Source of the DNA: Dillenia suffruticosa
Lineage: Eukaryota; Streptophyta; Magnoliopsida; Dilleniales; Dilleniaceae
NCBI GenBank assembly: GCA_033439265.1
Contig: JAVTVX010000013.1
Span: 3,064,501 to 3,128,500 of the forward strand
DNA length: 64,000 nt
Reading direction: 5' to 3'
Of this stretch, positions 1 to 9,152 are shown piece after piece. Both the position numbers and the translations under genes were made by a program. The notes under the pieces are model-generated. The model made no database searches. It had not been told where the DNA came from and saw only the letters and a list, made by a program, of their open reading frames with translations. The first letter of the stretch is position 1. Each line of letters opens with the position of its first letter.

Positions 1-418
1 TATATATATTTTTATAGAAAAAGAAAAATGTATTAGATGAAGGAGAGCATATTTTTTTTAAAGGTTGGAAGACGTACCGGTTGTTGTTTGTTATTCCATC
101 ATAAGAATTCTGCTAGTTCTCTATATTTTTTCATTGTCATTGTGTTCAAGGAAATGGATGTTTCATATGGTTTTGTTGATGCTGCTGCTTGATAATTGTT
201 TCTAATTGTTTCATTGTCATTGTCATTGTCATTGTCATTAGATTGTGTAGCGGGATTGAACTTCTGTATTATTGTTCTGATGTGTTACAATTTCTAGAAT
301 TTGGATTAATTGTTTAAATCCGTGAAAACTCTAGAAGTTGAATTTTTTCTTGTTGAGATGATATTCCTATTTTCTTCTCTATGATAATAGGTCCTTTGTT
401 TTTGTTCTTAATAAAAGG

Positions 419-2665
419 ATGGATCCAAAAGCAAGCACAAGTAGTGGTAGGAAGAGAATGAGAAATGAATCTGAAGATGTAGATCCAATTGAATTGTCGG
501 CTGCACCTATTATTGCTTCAACAGATTCTACTACGCCTGTTGTTCAAGGAGTACAAAATGTGCAAGTCCCATATCAAAGTACCAATGACACATCCATTCC
601 GATGGAGGTACAAATTGAACAATGGAACAAGGAAATAGAGGAACAAGAACTCGGTGGTGAAGAAGAAGGAGATGATGATGATGTTGAAGGAGGGGATGGT
701 AGTGAAATGCCGGATATACATACAGCTGAAGGTATAGAAGATGATCCTTTTGGGGAGCAACAAAGGGACAAAAAATCATGGGTTTGGGAACACATTTCTC
801 ATGTTGGCCTTGTAGATGGTGTTGAGAAGGTTAAGTGCAACCATTGTGATTCAAAGTTGAAAGTGCATAAAACGAAGTCAACAAGCACCTACATCAGACA
901 TCTAAAAAAATGTCGACAGTTTGGGGGAAAAATGAGAAATACACAGTCTACTCTTATAAATTTTCAACCTATTGGAGGTGTCTCATCTTCTAAAGGCCCT
1001 CAAATTGTTTCGGCCAAGTTTGACATGCGGAGAATGAGAGAGGCAGCTGCGTATTGGATTATGATGCATGAGCATCCATTTAGTATTGTGGAAGAGGAGG
1101 GGTTTAATCTAATGCAAAGGCGTGGGATGCCAGAATGGAAACAAATATCAAGGCAAACGGGAAAAAATGATTGTATGTTGGTTTATGAAACTGAAAAGAA
1201 GAAGTTGAAGAATGTACTTGCAAATGTTGGAAAGATTAGTTTGACAACAGATCTTTGGAAATCAAAGACCCAAAAGATTGAGTACATGGTTGTAACAGGC
1301 CATTGGATTGACTCTGATTGGAAATTACAGAAGATGATACTAAATTTTATCAATATTCCACCACCGCATACGGGTAGAGAAATTGCAGCCACTTTGTTCA
1401 AGTGTGCTAAGGAATGGAAAATTGAAAGTAAAGTCTATACCGTATCGGTTGACAATGCCTCTAGCAATGACTTGGCTATAACTATTATGAAAGAAGACTT
1501 CTCTAGCTATAGTAAGTTGATGTGTGATGGAAAGATTTTTCATGTACGATGCTGTGCACATATTTTGAACTTGTTGGTTCAAGATGGGCTTGGAGAGATT
1601 CGTGATGTTGTTGATAAAATAAGGGATACGGTTGATTATATCAACCGCTCAGAGGCTAGGGTCATAATGTTTTCTGAATGTGCAGCTGAAAGAAACTTGG
1701 TTGGTCCTGGAAAAAAATTGATTAATGATTGTAAAACCCGTTGGAACTCAACATTTGACATGCTGAGATGCGCTTATGATTTTCGTATTGTTTTTTCTCG
1801 TTTTAAAGAGCAAGATCTCAGATATATTTATTGTCCAACAGTGGAGGATTGGGAGAAAGTTGATAAGGTTTGCAAGGTGCTTGAATATTTTAAATCTGCT
1901 ACATTGCTTGTTTCTGGGACTGACTATCCGACAGCAAATTTATTCCTCAAGGAAGTAGGTTCGATAAAGAGGATGTTGGACGAAAAGGTTTATGATTCTG
2001 ATGATTTCATTGTAAGAATGGTGGAAAAAATGAAAGTCAAATTTGATAAATATTGGGGCGAAGTAAATTTGCTCATGGCAATAGCTACTGTCCTTGACCT
2101 TACGAAGAAACTAATTGCTGTTGAATATTATTATGAACTTATGGTTGGAGAAGATGTTGCCAACCAGTATGTTAGCGAGGTGAGAAATGTGCTATATAAG
2201 TTGTATGATGAATATGCCTCCGTTGAATTCTTGCACAGCAAAGACCCAGTTTTATCATCCCGTGTGAGTTCTTCTGCTCGAAGATCAGAATTTCCACGTG
2301 ATACTGATGATGGACTTGAGGATTTTGTTAGGAGAAGATTTGGTACACGTTCTCAAATCAATGAATTAGATGATTATTTGGCCAAACCTCCTGAAACAAA
2401 ATCGGATAAGGATGAGAGCTTGGAGTGGTGGAAGGTCAATAGGATCACTTACAAAGTTTTATCTCAGATGGCTCGAGACATACTAGCCATTCCTCTTAGC
2501 ACAGTAGCATCGGAGGCTGCATTTAGTGCAGGAACGCGGGTGATAGACACATATCGTGGTTCTTTGGCTCCAGAAACGGTTCAGGCGCTCATGTGCGGAG
2601 GAGATTGGCTACGAAAATCTTATGGGATTAAAAAGAAGACAAAAGCAAGTATTTATTTTTTTTAA
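419..2665 (+). CDS. hAT family transposase (BED finger, RNase H-like core, dimerisation domain)
   Basis: This 748-residue reading frame has no internal stop and carries the full hAT domain order. After an acidic low-complexity N-terminus (residues 60-110) comes a BED zinc finger at about 118-168 with ligands C140, C143, H161 and C165. The RNase H-like core shows the expected acidic residues in TTDLW (D278), SVDNASSN (D345) and VASEAAFS (E699). The C-terminal hAT dimerisation region covers about 660-735. It should cut and paste the element it lies in. The printed end (IYFF) may be intron read-through: a GC-AG intron from 2645 to 2776 would keep phase and add a short exon (2777-2830) ending in a basic tail with VVKEIPLVRPTK. 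The motif VLDLTKK replaces the more usual VLDPRxK. The gene is complete and could be active if both termini are intact. Confidence 0.9.
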   Translation: MDPKASTSSGRKRMRNESEDVDPIELSAAPIIASTDSTTPVVQGVQNVQVPYQSTNDTSIPMEVQIEQWNKEIEEQELGGEEEGDDDDVEGGDGSEMPDIHTAEGIEDDPFGEQQRDKKSWVWEHISHVGLVDGVEKVKCNHCDSKLKVHKTKSTSTYIRHLKKCRQFGGKMRNTQSTLINFQPIGGVSSSKGPQIVSAKFDMRRMREAAAYWIMMHEHPFSIVEEEGFNLMQRRGMPEWKQISRQTGKNDCMLVYETEKKKLKNVLANVGKISLTTDLWKSKTQKIEYMVVTGHWIDSDWKLQKMILNFINIPPPHTGREIAATLFKCAKEWKIESKVYTVSVDNASSNDLAITIMKEDFSSYSKLMCDGKIFHVRCCAHILNLLVQDGLGEIRDVVDKIRDTVDYINRSEARVIMFSECAAERNLVGPGKKLINDCKTRWNSTFDMLRCAYDFRIVFSRFKEQDLRYIYCPTVEDWEKVDKVCKVLEYFKSATLLVSGTDYPTANLFLKEVGSIKRMLDEKVYDSDDFIVRMVEKMKVKFDKYWGEVNLLMAIATVLDLTKKLIAVEYYYELMVGEDVANQYVSEVRNVLYKLYDEYASVEFLHSKDPVLSSRVSSSARRSEFPRDTDDGLEDFVRRRFGTRSQINELDDYLAKPPETKSDKDESLEWWKVNRITYKVLSQMARDILAIPLSTVASEAAFSAGTRVIDTYRGSLAPETVQALMCGGDWLRKSYGIKKKTKASIYFF

Positions 2666-3365
2666 ACAATTAATATATATTTTGCCGATATATATTGTGT
2701 TAAATTTTTGTTAAACAATTTCATTATGTTAAATTATATATATATGTTGTTAATATATTGATTTTGTTATATGCAGCAAGATATCGTGGTGAAGGAAATT
2801 CCACTTGTACGTCCAACAAAAAGTAAGTAAATAATCGTATCAACATTTTTATTTTTATTGTTGGTATAATTTTATTTCATAACACTTATGACTTGTGTAG
2901 ATTGAGTTATTGAGTGTTGCTGTTGCTGTTGGGAAAGATTTATTTTCCGAATGTTGCTGTTGGTGAGTGTTGGAGGATGCTGTTGGTTTGTTGTTGGAGG
3001 ATGTTGATGTTGCAGTTAGGATTTGGCATACTTTTATTCGAAATGACTGTTATAAATGTAATATGTAATTAGTTTTGATTTGTATGGTTGGAAGCTTATG
3101 TGGTTAGATTTATTCGGTAGTTGTTATAGATTTTATTTAATTTTTGCATGGTTGCAAACAAGATTATGATTGGATTCAATTAGGATTTGCATTTTATTTA
3201 ATTTTATAAGCAGGTTTGGATTTGGAATATTCAAAAAACAGGGGAGACTCTGTCAGTTTTGAAATTATGAATTTATGCAATTATGAACTTAGGCAAAATT
3301 TTGTCCATTTACATCGAACTTCAATTTGCCCAACAGAGAACCAAAATTTGAAGCACAATCTGTCA

Positions 3366-3690
3366 ATCTCGAGCTCAGGTAATCCCGAGTTCGAGCTCGG
3401 GTTCGGGTTTTGGCGTCATCTCGGGCTCGAGCTCGGGCTCGAGCTCGGGTATCATGTCGAGCTCGGTCCCGGATTCGGGTATCATGTCGAGCTCGGTCTC
3501 GGGCTCGGGCTTATTCAGATCTCAACAAGCTCGTGACACTCGAGCTCGAGCTCCTCGATAACACTTCGAGTCGAGTTCGAGCTCTAGAATTATGAGCTCG
3601 ACGAGCTCGAGCTCGAGCTCGAGCTCACCTATACTACATCGAGCTCGAGCTCGGGTATTGTGATACCCGAGCTCGACCCGGGTGTCATAA
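3366..3690. repeat. GAGCTC-rich subterminal array of the hAT element
   Basis: About 320 bases are built from overlapping copies of the palindromic core gagctcgagctcggg in both orientations, with near-direct repeats of cgggtatcatgtcgagctcgg. Its place just inside the transposon's right end fits the subterminal transposase-binding repeats known in hAT elements. The open reading frames across it are by-products of the repeat. Confidence 0.75.
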
Positions 3691-3799
3691 CAGCCCTAGT
3701 TCCAACCAACACTATCACAAGTGACAAAATGGCGACGTTGTAATGAGACAGTAAAGTGATATAACAAGAAAATTTTCGATACTTCAGACAGATTATTAA

Positions 3800-3910
3800 G
3801 TGAAAACAGCCTCTTTGCAAAAATGCAAGGGGAAGGCTGCGTACATATACGTCCACCCTCCCCCTACTGGCACTAAGCTAGGAAACACTTTGTGTACTGG
3901 GTGAGCCCTT
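3800..3910 (+). mobile_element. Au-like SINE, 5'-truncated, in MED17 intron
   Basis: The segment has the familiar plant SINE text gcaaggggaaggctgcgtac followed by ccctccccctac and gtgtactgggtgagccctt. It is flanked by a 20-bp direct repeat with one mismatch (3780-3799 and 3911-3930, tacttcaga-c/t-agattattaa), which is a convincing target-site duplication. The tRNA-like head with A and B boxes is missing, so this is a 111-bp truncated copy. Confidence 0.85.
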
Positions 3911-3957
3911 TACTTCAGATAGATTATTAAAGAGAACAAGAAAAAGAAGACACTCAC

Positions 3958-6856
3958 CTAATTAAAGCACCATAGAATCTTGCTTCCCTTGCAATTTGCT
4001 GCTCCAATGCTTTGGCAGACTGCTTAAAATATTTGCCAAGATGCTGCAGGAAAAAAAGGAAACTGTGAGACAGGCTTCACACTATAAGAAATGTCACTGT
4101 AAATCAATGCTGCAGTATTCTGACTGCAAATTGACTGTATGAGTCATTTGGTGCACTGTTAGTTACTAAATAGAGTAACAAGGAACTGGTATCACTTGAT
4201 TACTTGGTACTACATTGTTGATTTAGGAGTCAATCAATACCCTGAAACATTGTAACTTGGTTGCTGCTGACACTGCAAGGTCAGACAGAGCTTCATTAGG
4301 TAATGGTTTTGGCCTGGTCATGTAGGCCACAGCTACAGCATCATTAGCCTCAACCTGCATGTGAACAAAATAATAGATTGATAACCCATAACAAATGGTG
4401 AAACAAGCAACAATCACAGATGAAAGATAAGGAATCCAAGGGTGGAGGCAGGGGGCGGACCAACAAAAGGCAAGACCCATTTGTCATTGATTTAACCTTC
4501 TTGTCAAAAAGTGATGCAGCATCTAGTTATATGCATAACACAATGCTCTGTTTCAAATAAAAGACTTCAAAATTTTCAATTTCAAACTGCATTTACATTA
4601 AAACCCCTCCATTTCATAGGAAATCGAATGACATAAAATGATTTTTTCAGATTTCAGAAAAAGGATAAGATACATCAATTCATGCCTTGCCCACAGTCAT
4701 TACCAAACAAATGTCAGTGCAAGTAAGACTCAAGATAATACCCATTTGATTAGGATTTGTCCTTCATGCCGCTTCTTATATAAAACACAAACTATTAAGC
4801 TTGAATTTCACTAAAAACTCCACATGCTTCACATGGAAGCCAATATATTTTTCATTCCACTTTTCATGAGCTGAAGTGTCTATATGCTAGGAGACATTTT
4901 TTCACACAGACTTCTCATGACTTTAGATGTCTAATGGTTGTAAAACTCATGAAAACTTCATGGGGATCTAGCCACAATTAAAAATATACCCTCAATATAT
5001 ATATGTATGTATATATATATCCTCTAACAAAATTTTCTATTTTTCTCCCATCAAAAGCTCTTCCGAGCACATGTTGAAATAGATTCATGATTTCCCAAAG
5101 ACATTTACCCAAAAGACTACATTTGAACACAACTCATATCAAACCAAATATTGCTGTAGATATAGTTTGTGACCATCAATGTGAAAAAGATCAATGATAA
5201 TGGAGAGCTCTTGGCCATTTGATTCTTGTTTGCCCTTTACATGTCTACATGTATAAATCACAAAGTGTAATACTTATTGCACTAAAAAACACTTCCACAA
5301 GAAGGCAAACAAAGACTTGTAATATTTTTTGTAATTTCATAAACATCAATAAAGGGTGTACCCAGTGCTGAACCTCCCACATTGTGGGGTCTGGGTAAGG
5401 GAATACCTAGGCAGCCTTCCCTTTGCTTTTTTTTTTTTTTTGCAAGGAGGCTGATTCGAACCCTGTACCTCCAGGACACAATGGAGAGACTCCACCATTG
5501 CGCTAGGCCTGCCCTTCAATTTCATAAACATCAATGCTCACATTAATTCAAGACTAATTCATATCCAAACTTCATTATCAAAACAAGTATGATATGAATG
5601 TTAGAACAGTAAGAGCATGACACTGAGGGTGTCAATGGGATGCATAATAACATAGAGCCCTTTTTGAGCTAACACCCATTTGATCTCTCCTTCATGTGTT
5701 ACACTAGTAATTTCACTAGAATATCCTAGCATTTCTAATGTAAGCCTGTAAACTCCCCCTTTTCAAACCACACCAACAAAAAAACCTTAATTCGGTGAAG
5801 CACCGACATGGATATAGGACGAAAGACATGGCATGACACAATTATAATGACATGAGAGAGTTATAGAACATTTATCCCATTGAAAGTTACAAAAAGTTAT
5901 AGGTTGTCATTTCTAAAGAAAGTGTCCTTTACACATGACATGGACCATGCTCGTTTCTAGAAGTGTCCTACCAACATATCCCTAATTCATAAAAAATCAA
6001 ATAAACACCTCTATATTCTCTCCTTTTTCCCCCATGAAAATGTTCATGTGTGTTCTAGAAAACAGCATGATTCACATTACTTCATGCTCAATTCATATCC
6101 ACATTTCATTATCAACTCAAATAATCACTGTTAGTAAGAGTATGACTCACAATGTTCATGAGATCAATAATAACAAAGAGTTTTAGTTGAGCTAATAACA
6201 CCCATCTGGACACTTAAAATCCACCAAAAACTCCAGTCTTCAAACCTAAGGCTGTAAACTCCTTCATTATGGAAAAACATAAAAAACCCCTAATCCATAA
6301 AAAGTCATGAATAAATAATTCTAATACTCTTTCAATTCTTCTCACGAAAATGTTCATTGAGGTTGCAGAAAACCCGCAAAATTCACATCAATTTCATGCT
6401 CAATTGATATTCAAATCACATTATCGACTCAAATTATATACTGTTAGTAAGAGTATGACGCACAGTGTTAATAAGATCAATGATGACAGAGAGCTCTTGA
6501 TGAGCCAACTGCAAATTCTCGACCAAACTCTGCCACGGCCATGGCTGCGAAGCATCCTTGGAAGTCTTCTTCTTCTTCCTCCGCTGCTTTTCATCGCTCC
6601 CATCGACGTCTTCCTCGTCTTTCTCTACTGCCCAAGCGAAGTCGATTCTCCGAATGAGAGACAACCGCTTCTCGTCGTAGTCGACATCTCTGGTCACACA
6701 TTCGATAAATCAAATTCAGATTAACGAAAACGGAGAATAATACAGTTGAAGTGAAGCGATTTTTTACCGAGGGAATCTCTCGAGTCCGTTCTCTTCGATT
6801 GCGTCTAGCCGTTTTACCGGAAGTTTGTCCAGCGAGATTTCAATGTTTCCGTCCAT
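3958..6856 (-). CDS. MED17: Mediator subunit 17, N-terminal exons 1-4 (gene split by hAT)
   Basis: Four exons on the minus strand join in phase: 6768-6856, 6464-6689, 4241-4354 and 3958-4043. They encode about 171 residues that I recognise as the start of plant MED17: MDGNIEISLDKLPVKRL, then DVDYDEKRLSLIRRIDFAWA, WPWQSLVENLQLAHQELS, TRPKPLPNEALSDLAVS, and KYFKQSAKALEQ leading to REARFYGALIR. MED17 is a head-module core subunit of the nuclear Mediator complex that links transcription factors to RNA polymerase II. All junctions are GT-AG (donors GTAAAA, GTGCGT, GTATTG, GTGAGT). The start is the ATG at 6856 after a GA-rich leader. Plant MED17 is over 600 residues, but no further exon follows 3958; instead a SINE and an hAT transposon occupy the next intron. 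The rest should lie beyond position 1 if the gene is still whole. Intron 2 is swollen by repeats and a second SINE. Confidence 0.9.
4700..6515. repeat. Degenerate tandem copies of MED17 exon 2 end and intron 2 start
   Basis: Related blocks recur near 4705-4840, 5160-5230, 5540-5770, 6060-6260 and 6355-6515. Shared text includes ttcatgctcaattcatatcc, cattatc-aactcaaat, gttagtaagagtatgac and gagctcttgatgagc. The last block is the true exon 2/intron 2 boundary (exon end at 6464), so the array arose by repeated duplication of a segment spanning that 5' splice site. Spacing is irregular (about 300-540 bp), partly because a SINE was inserted at 5351-5517. Confidence 0.65.
5351..5517 (-). mobile_element. 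Au-like SINE, full length, in MED17 intron 2
   Basis: On the minus strand it begins with an A-box-like ggcctagcgcaatggtgg, has a clear B box in gggttcgaatc, an internal A-rich stretch, then gggaaggctgcctagg and a tail ending gcactgggtacaccctt. An exact 18-bp duplication aatttcataaacatcaat flanks it at 5333-5350 and 5518-5535. It belongs to the same family as the truncated copy at 3800. Confidence 0.9.
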
Positions 6857-7915
6857 CTCTCTCTCTCTCTCCAGAATGAAGTCTCTGTCAGATTGGAAAC
6901 CTAGGTCGGAGAAAGTTCGGAGGAGGAGAGTTTTCGGTCTGAGTTGAAAAGACGGAAATGCCCTCACAGTTGTTAATTTTGGTGCCTTCATAGGATCCAT
7001 CCTTGGTGAACATTTATTTTCATAAAAATCAATGAAAAAATAAATTAATCTATTTTATACAACAAAGTTTGTTGAAATGAAATTAAGGAGAATGCTTGAA
7101 GCTTGAAATCTGTCACTGTGTACCACACCAACCAACCTTGAACATATTGGAATGTTTTGTCGGGCCAACAGGCAGCTGCACATAACCGAAATGATTGAAG
7201 AGCAGTCATGTCACGTCACTGATTTTGAAGGTTCTTGCGCCGTCAGCCTTCTCTACGAAATCTAACTTCCAGCTGCCCATTATGTCCCTGAGTCACATTG
7301 TAGTAATCACAACTTGATTTATTGCTATAATAGTCGAACTATAAAACTTGCAGGCGAATCTGTAATGTGATGCTAAAATTGCTTTCTATTTTATTTGAAA
7401 TTTTATATTTGGTTTTTGAGAATAACTTCTCGATAAAAAGACTGTTGTTCACATATCTACATTCGAATATTTAAAGTATATAATCAACAAAAAAGGAAAA
7501 TATAATCGATAAATCCGTAGTTTTTGATAGAATATCAAATGCTTATAATTTTTTTCTAATGACACAAAATTAAAATTTAACATCTTATTCTCTCTGTTAA
7601 CTATTTTTTGCCTTGTTACATAGTTTTAGAGATATTGTTGTTATTTCAGTTTCTTTTCATCTTCACAATGAAAGGATGTTTCAGAAAAATTAGAAAAAAG
7701 AAAGTGTTAGGAATGGTTGATTAACATGTTTTTGGAATTTTAAGAGTTTTTCTCCTTTGAGAACACTGGATAAGATACACTGCATCTCGTACAAACCAGT
7801 TCTTTGGCATTTGTTTTCAGTGTCTTATTTTTAGAGCTTTATGATGGAATGATGAATAGGAGAAAACTAGCTCCAAATTTATCAACACCGATGACCCCGC
7901 GACCCATTCATATGG
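6857..7915. other. MED17 5' leader/promoter side and intergenic DNA
   Basis: A CT-rich leader precedes the MED17 start on the minus strand (6857-6871). Beyond it the sequence is AT-rich with no coding region I can support. A possible promoter lies in the moderately GC-rich part around 7100-7290, but I see no clear TATA box. Confidence 0.4.
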
Positions 7916-9152
7916 TCAAATGATCCAAAACCGTCCAAGAACTGAGCCACCGAATAAACCCAATGCCGCGGACACAACCATCACAACTGCAGCAATTTCT
8001 GCTTCCTCCACTAGTTCGGACCTTGGAGTGAGGATCATAAGCACATAGTGAGACACCCAGGGGTCAAGCCGAGCACAAAGGCCAGGCTCACTGCTGGCAC
8101 AGATTTTAGGCCCTTGGGTTCATGAAGAAAGGCCATGAATAGAGGATGAAACAGTAGCCTAGCAGCTGACCCGCACATGGCATTTCCAATGTTCTGCACA
8201 ACATACGCTGCATTTCCGTGATATTATATGTTGTGATTAGTAAAACAGGATACCGGTCTTGGAGGAGTTCCGGTTTCAGATTCTCAGCTATAAATCCTGG
8301 AAAATAGGTAAAGTGACAGAACAATAATGCAGACACTAAAAGCTGGCCATTTAAGTCTTTTAGCCACATTCCAGAATTCAGGCTTAGAACTTGGCAGATT
8401 AGCTTGTTGAATTTTGTCATGCTGTTGCAGTGCTGACCACGAAATAATGGTTAGCACTTGTCCGGAGACCTTGTGGAGATTGTGGAAGTGAAGCCTTTGT
8501 TATGATCCTCAAGGTGGATACCAAAACACCCGTCATAAAACACTTGCATAGGCAAAAATAACAAATCATGGTAACATGCCTTGACCATGCAACTAGGAGA
8601 AATTCGTGGAACAGGTTTTTGTCCATTTTGGGTCACTGCGAGTTAATGACATTTCGATTTCAATATTAGACTCATAGTTTTTCCAATTTGTTTAGTCATG
8701 AATGAAAAACTTACTCGTGAAGATGCATATCATGCAGAAGACCCTTGCATATACTGCTTTGGCGGCTCTCCTGCAGAGCCCGTCAAGCTTGCTGCTACCA
8801 ATGCATCAGCAAAACCAAAGACTACCACCAATGCAATGGTCACACACAGTCTCCATTTAATTCTCCTCTTGTTCTGTACCACTGACCCCAGTCCATTACT
8901 GGGGCACCATAAGAGAGTAAATATAATGAAATTTCAGTTCAGTCTCAGCCTCACACTCAATTTCTGAGTTCTGTTAAATCAACTCAACGACAAGATCAGA
9001 CTCGGCAGAGCATGTGGAGGTCATGAACCTTTTTGAAATGCTTGAATGGATAGAAAGAGCCAAAGAACCAGAAGCAGTGATGAAAGTGTTCCATGGAAGA
9101 AAATTTCCTGCACCTGGATCAAGTAAGCAGCCTTGTAGGTGTCTCTAGGTTC
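7916..9152 (-). pseudogene. ENT1-like equilibrative nucleoside transporter pseudogene
   Basis: Blocks matching plant ENT1 occur in the right order on the minus strand. An N-terminal EPRDTYKAAYLI is followed by GAGNFLPWNTFITA (the ENT motif around PWN, near 9090-9120). Then come FGFADALVAASLTGSAGEPP (near 8750-8810), VSTLRIITKASLPQSPQGLR (near 8480-8540), PGFIAENLKPELLQDRYPV (near 8250-8310) and GSAARLLFHPLFMAFLHEP (near 8110-8180). The end is LMILTPRSELVEEAEI to WII and a stop at 7916. The blocks lie in different frames, a frame break separates GLTPGCLT from LMILTP, the conserved YNxxDxxGK region has a small deletion, and one block ends in a stop. A GTAAGT donor near 8714 suggests an intron is kept, so this is not a processed copy. 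Intact ENTs are about 420-450-residue plasma-membrane or tonoplast carriers. Confidence 0.8.

Larger units (their letters stand above)
1..3698 (+). mobile_element. hAT DNA transposon, right part, inserted in MED17
   Basis: The stretch contains a full transposase gene (419-2665), a non-coding 3' part and a GAGCTC-rich subterminal array, and it appears to end at the sequence cagcccta (3691-3698), the kind of terminus expected of an hAT inverted repeat. The bases just outside, gttccaac (3699-3706), would be the 8-bp target duplication. No matching left terminus or GAGCTC array is visible in 1-418, so the left end should lie before the window. A five-unit tcattg repeat sits at 211-240 in the 5' leader. 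The exact right end is inferred from the terminus only. Confidence 0.7.

Noticed and set aside
3216..3595. Open frames rich in LELGLG and RARARA
   Set aside because: They come from the GAGCTC subterminal array of the hAT element and have no independent support.
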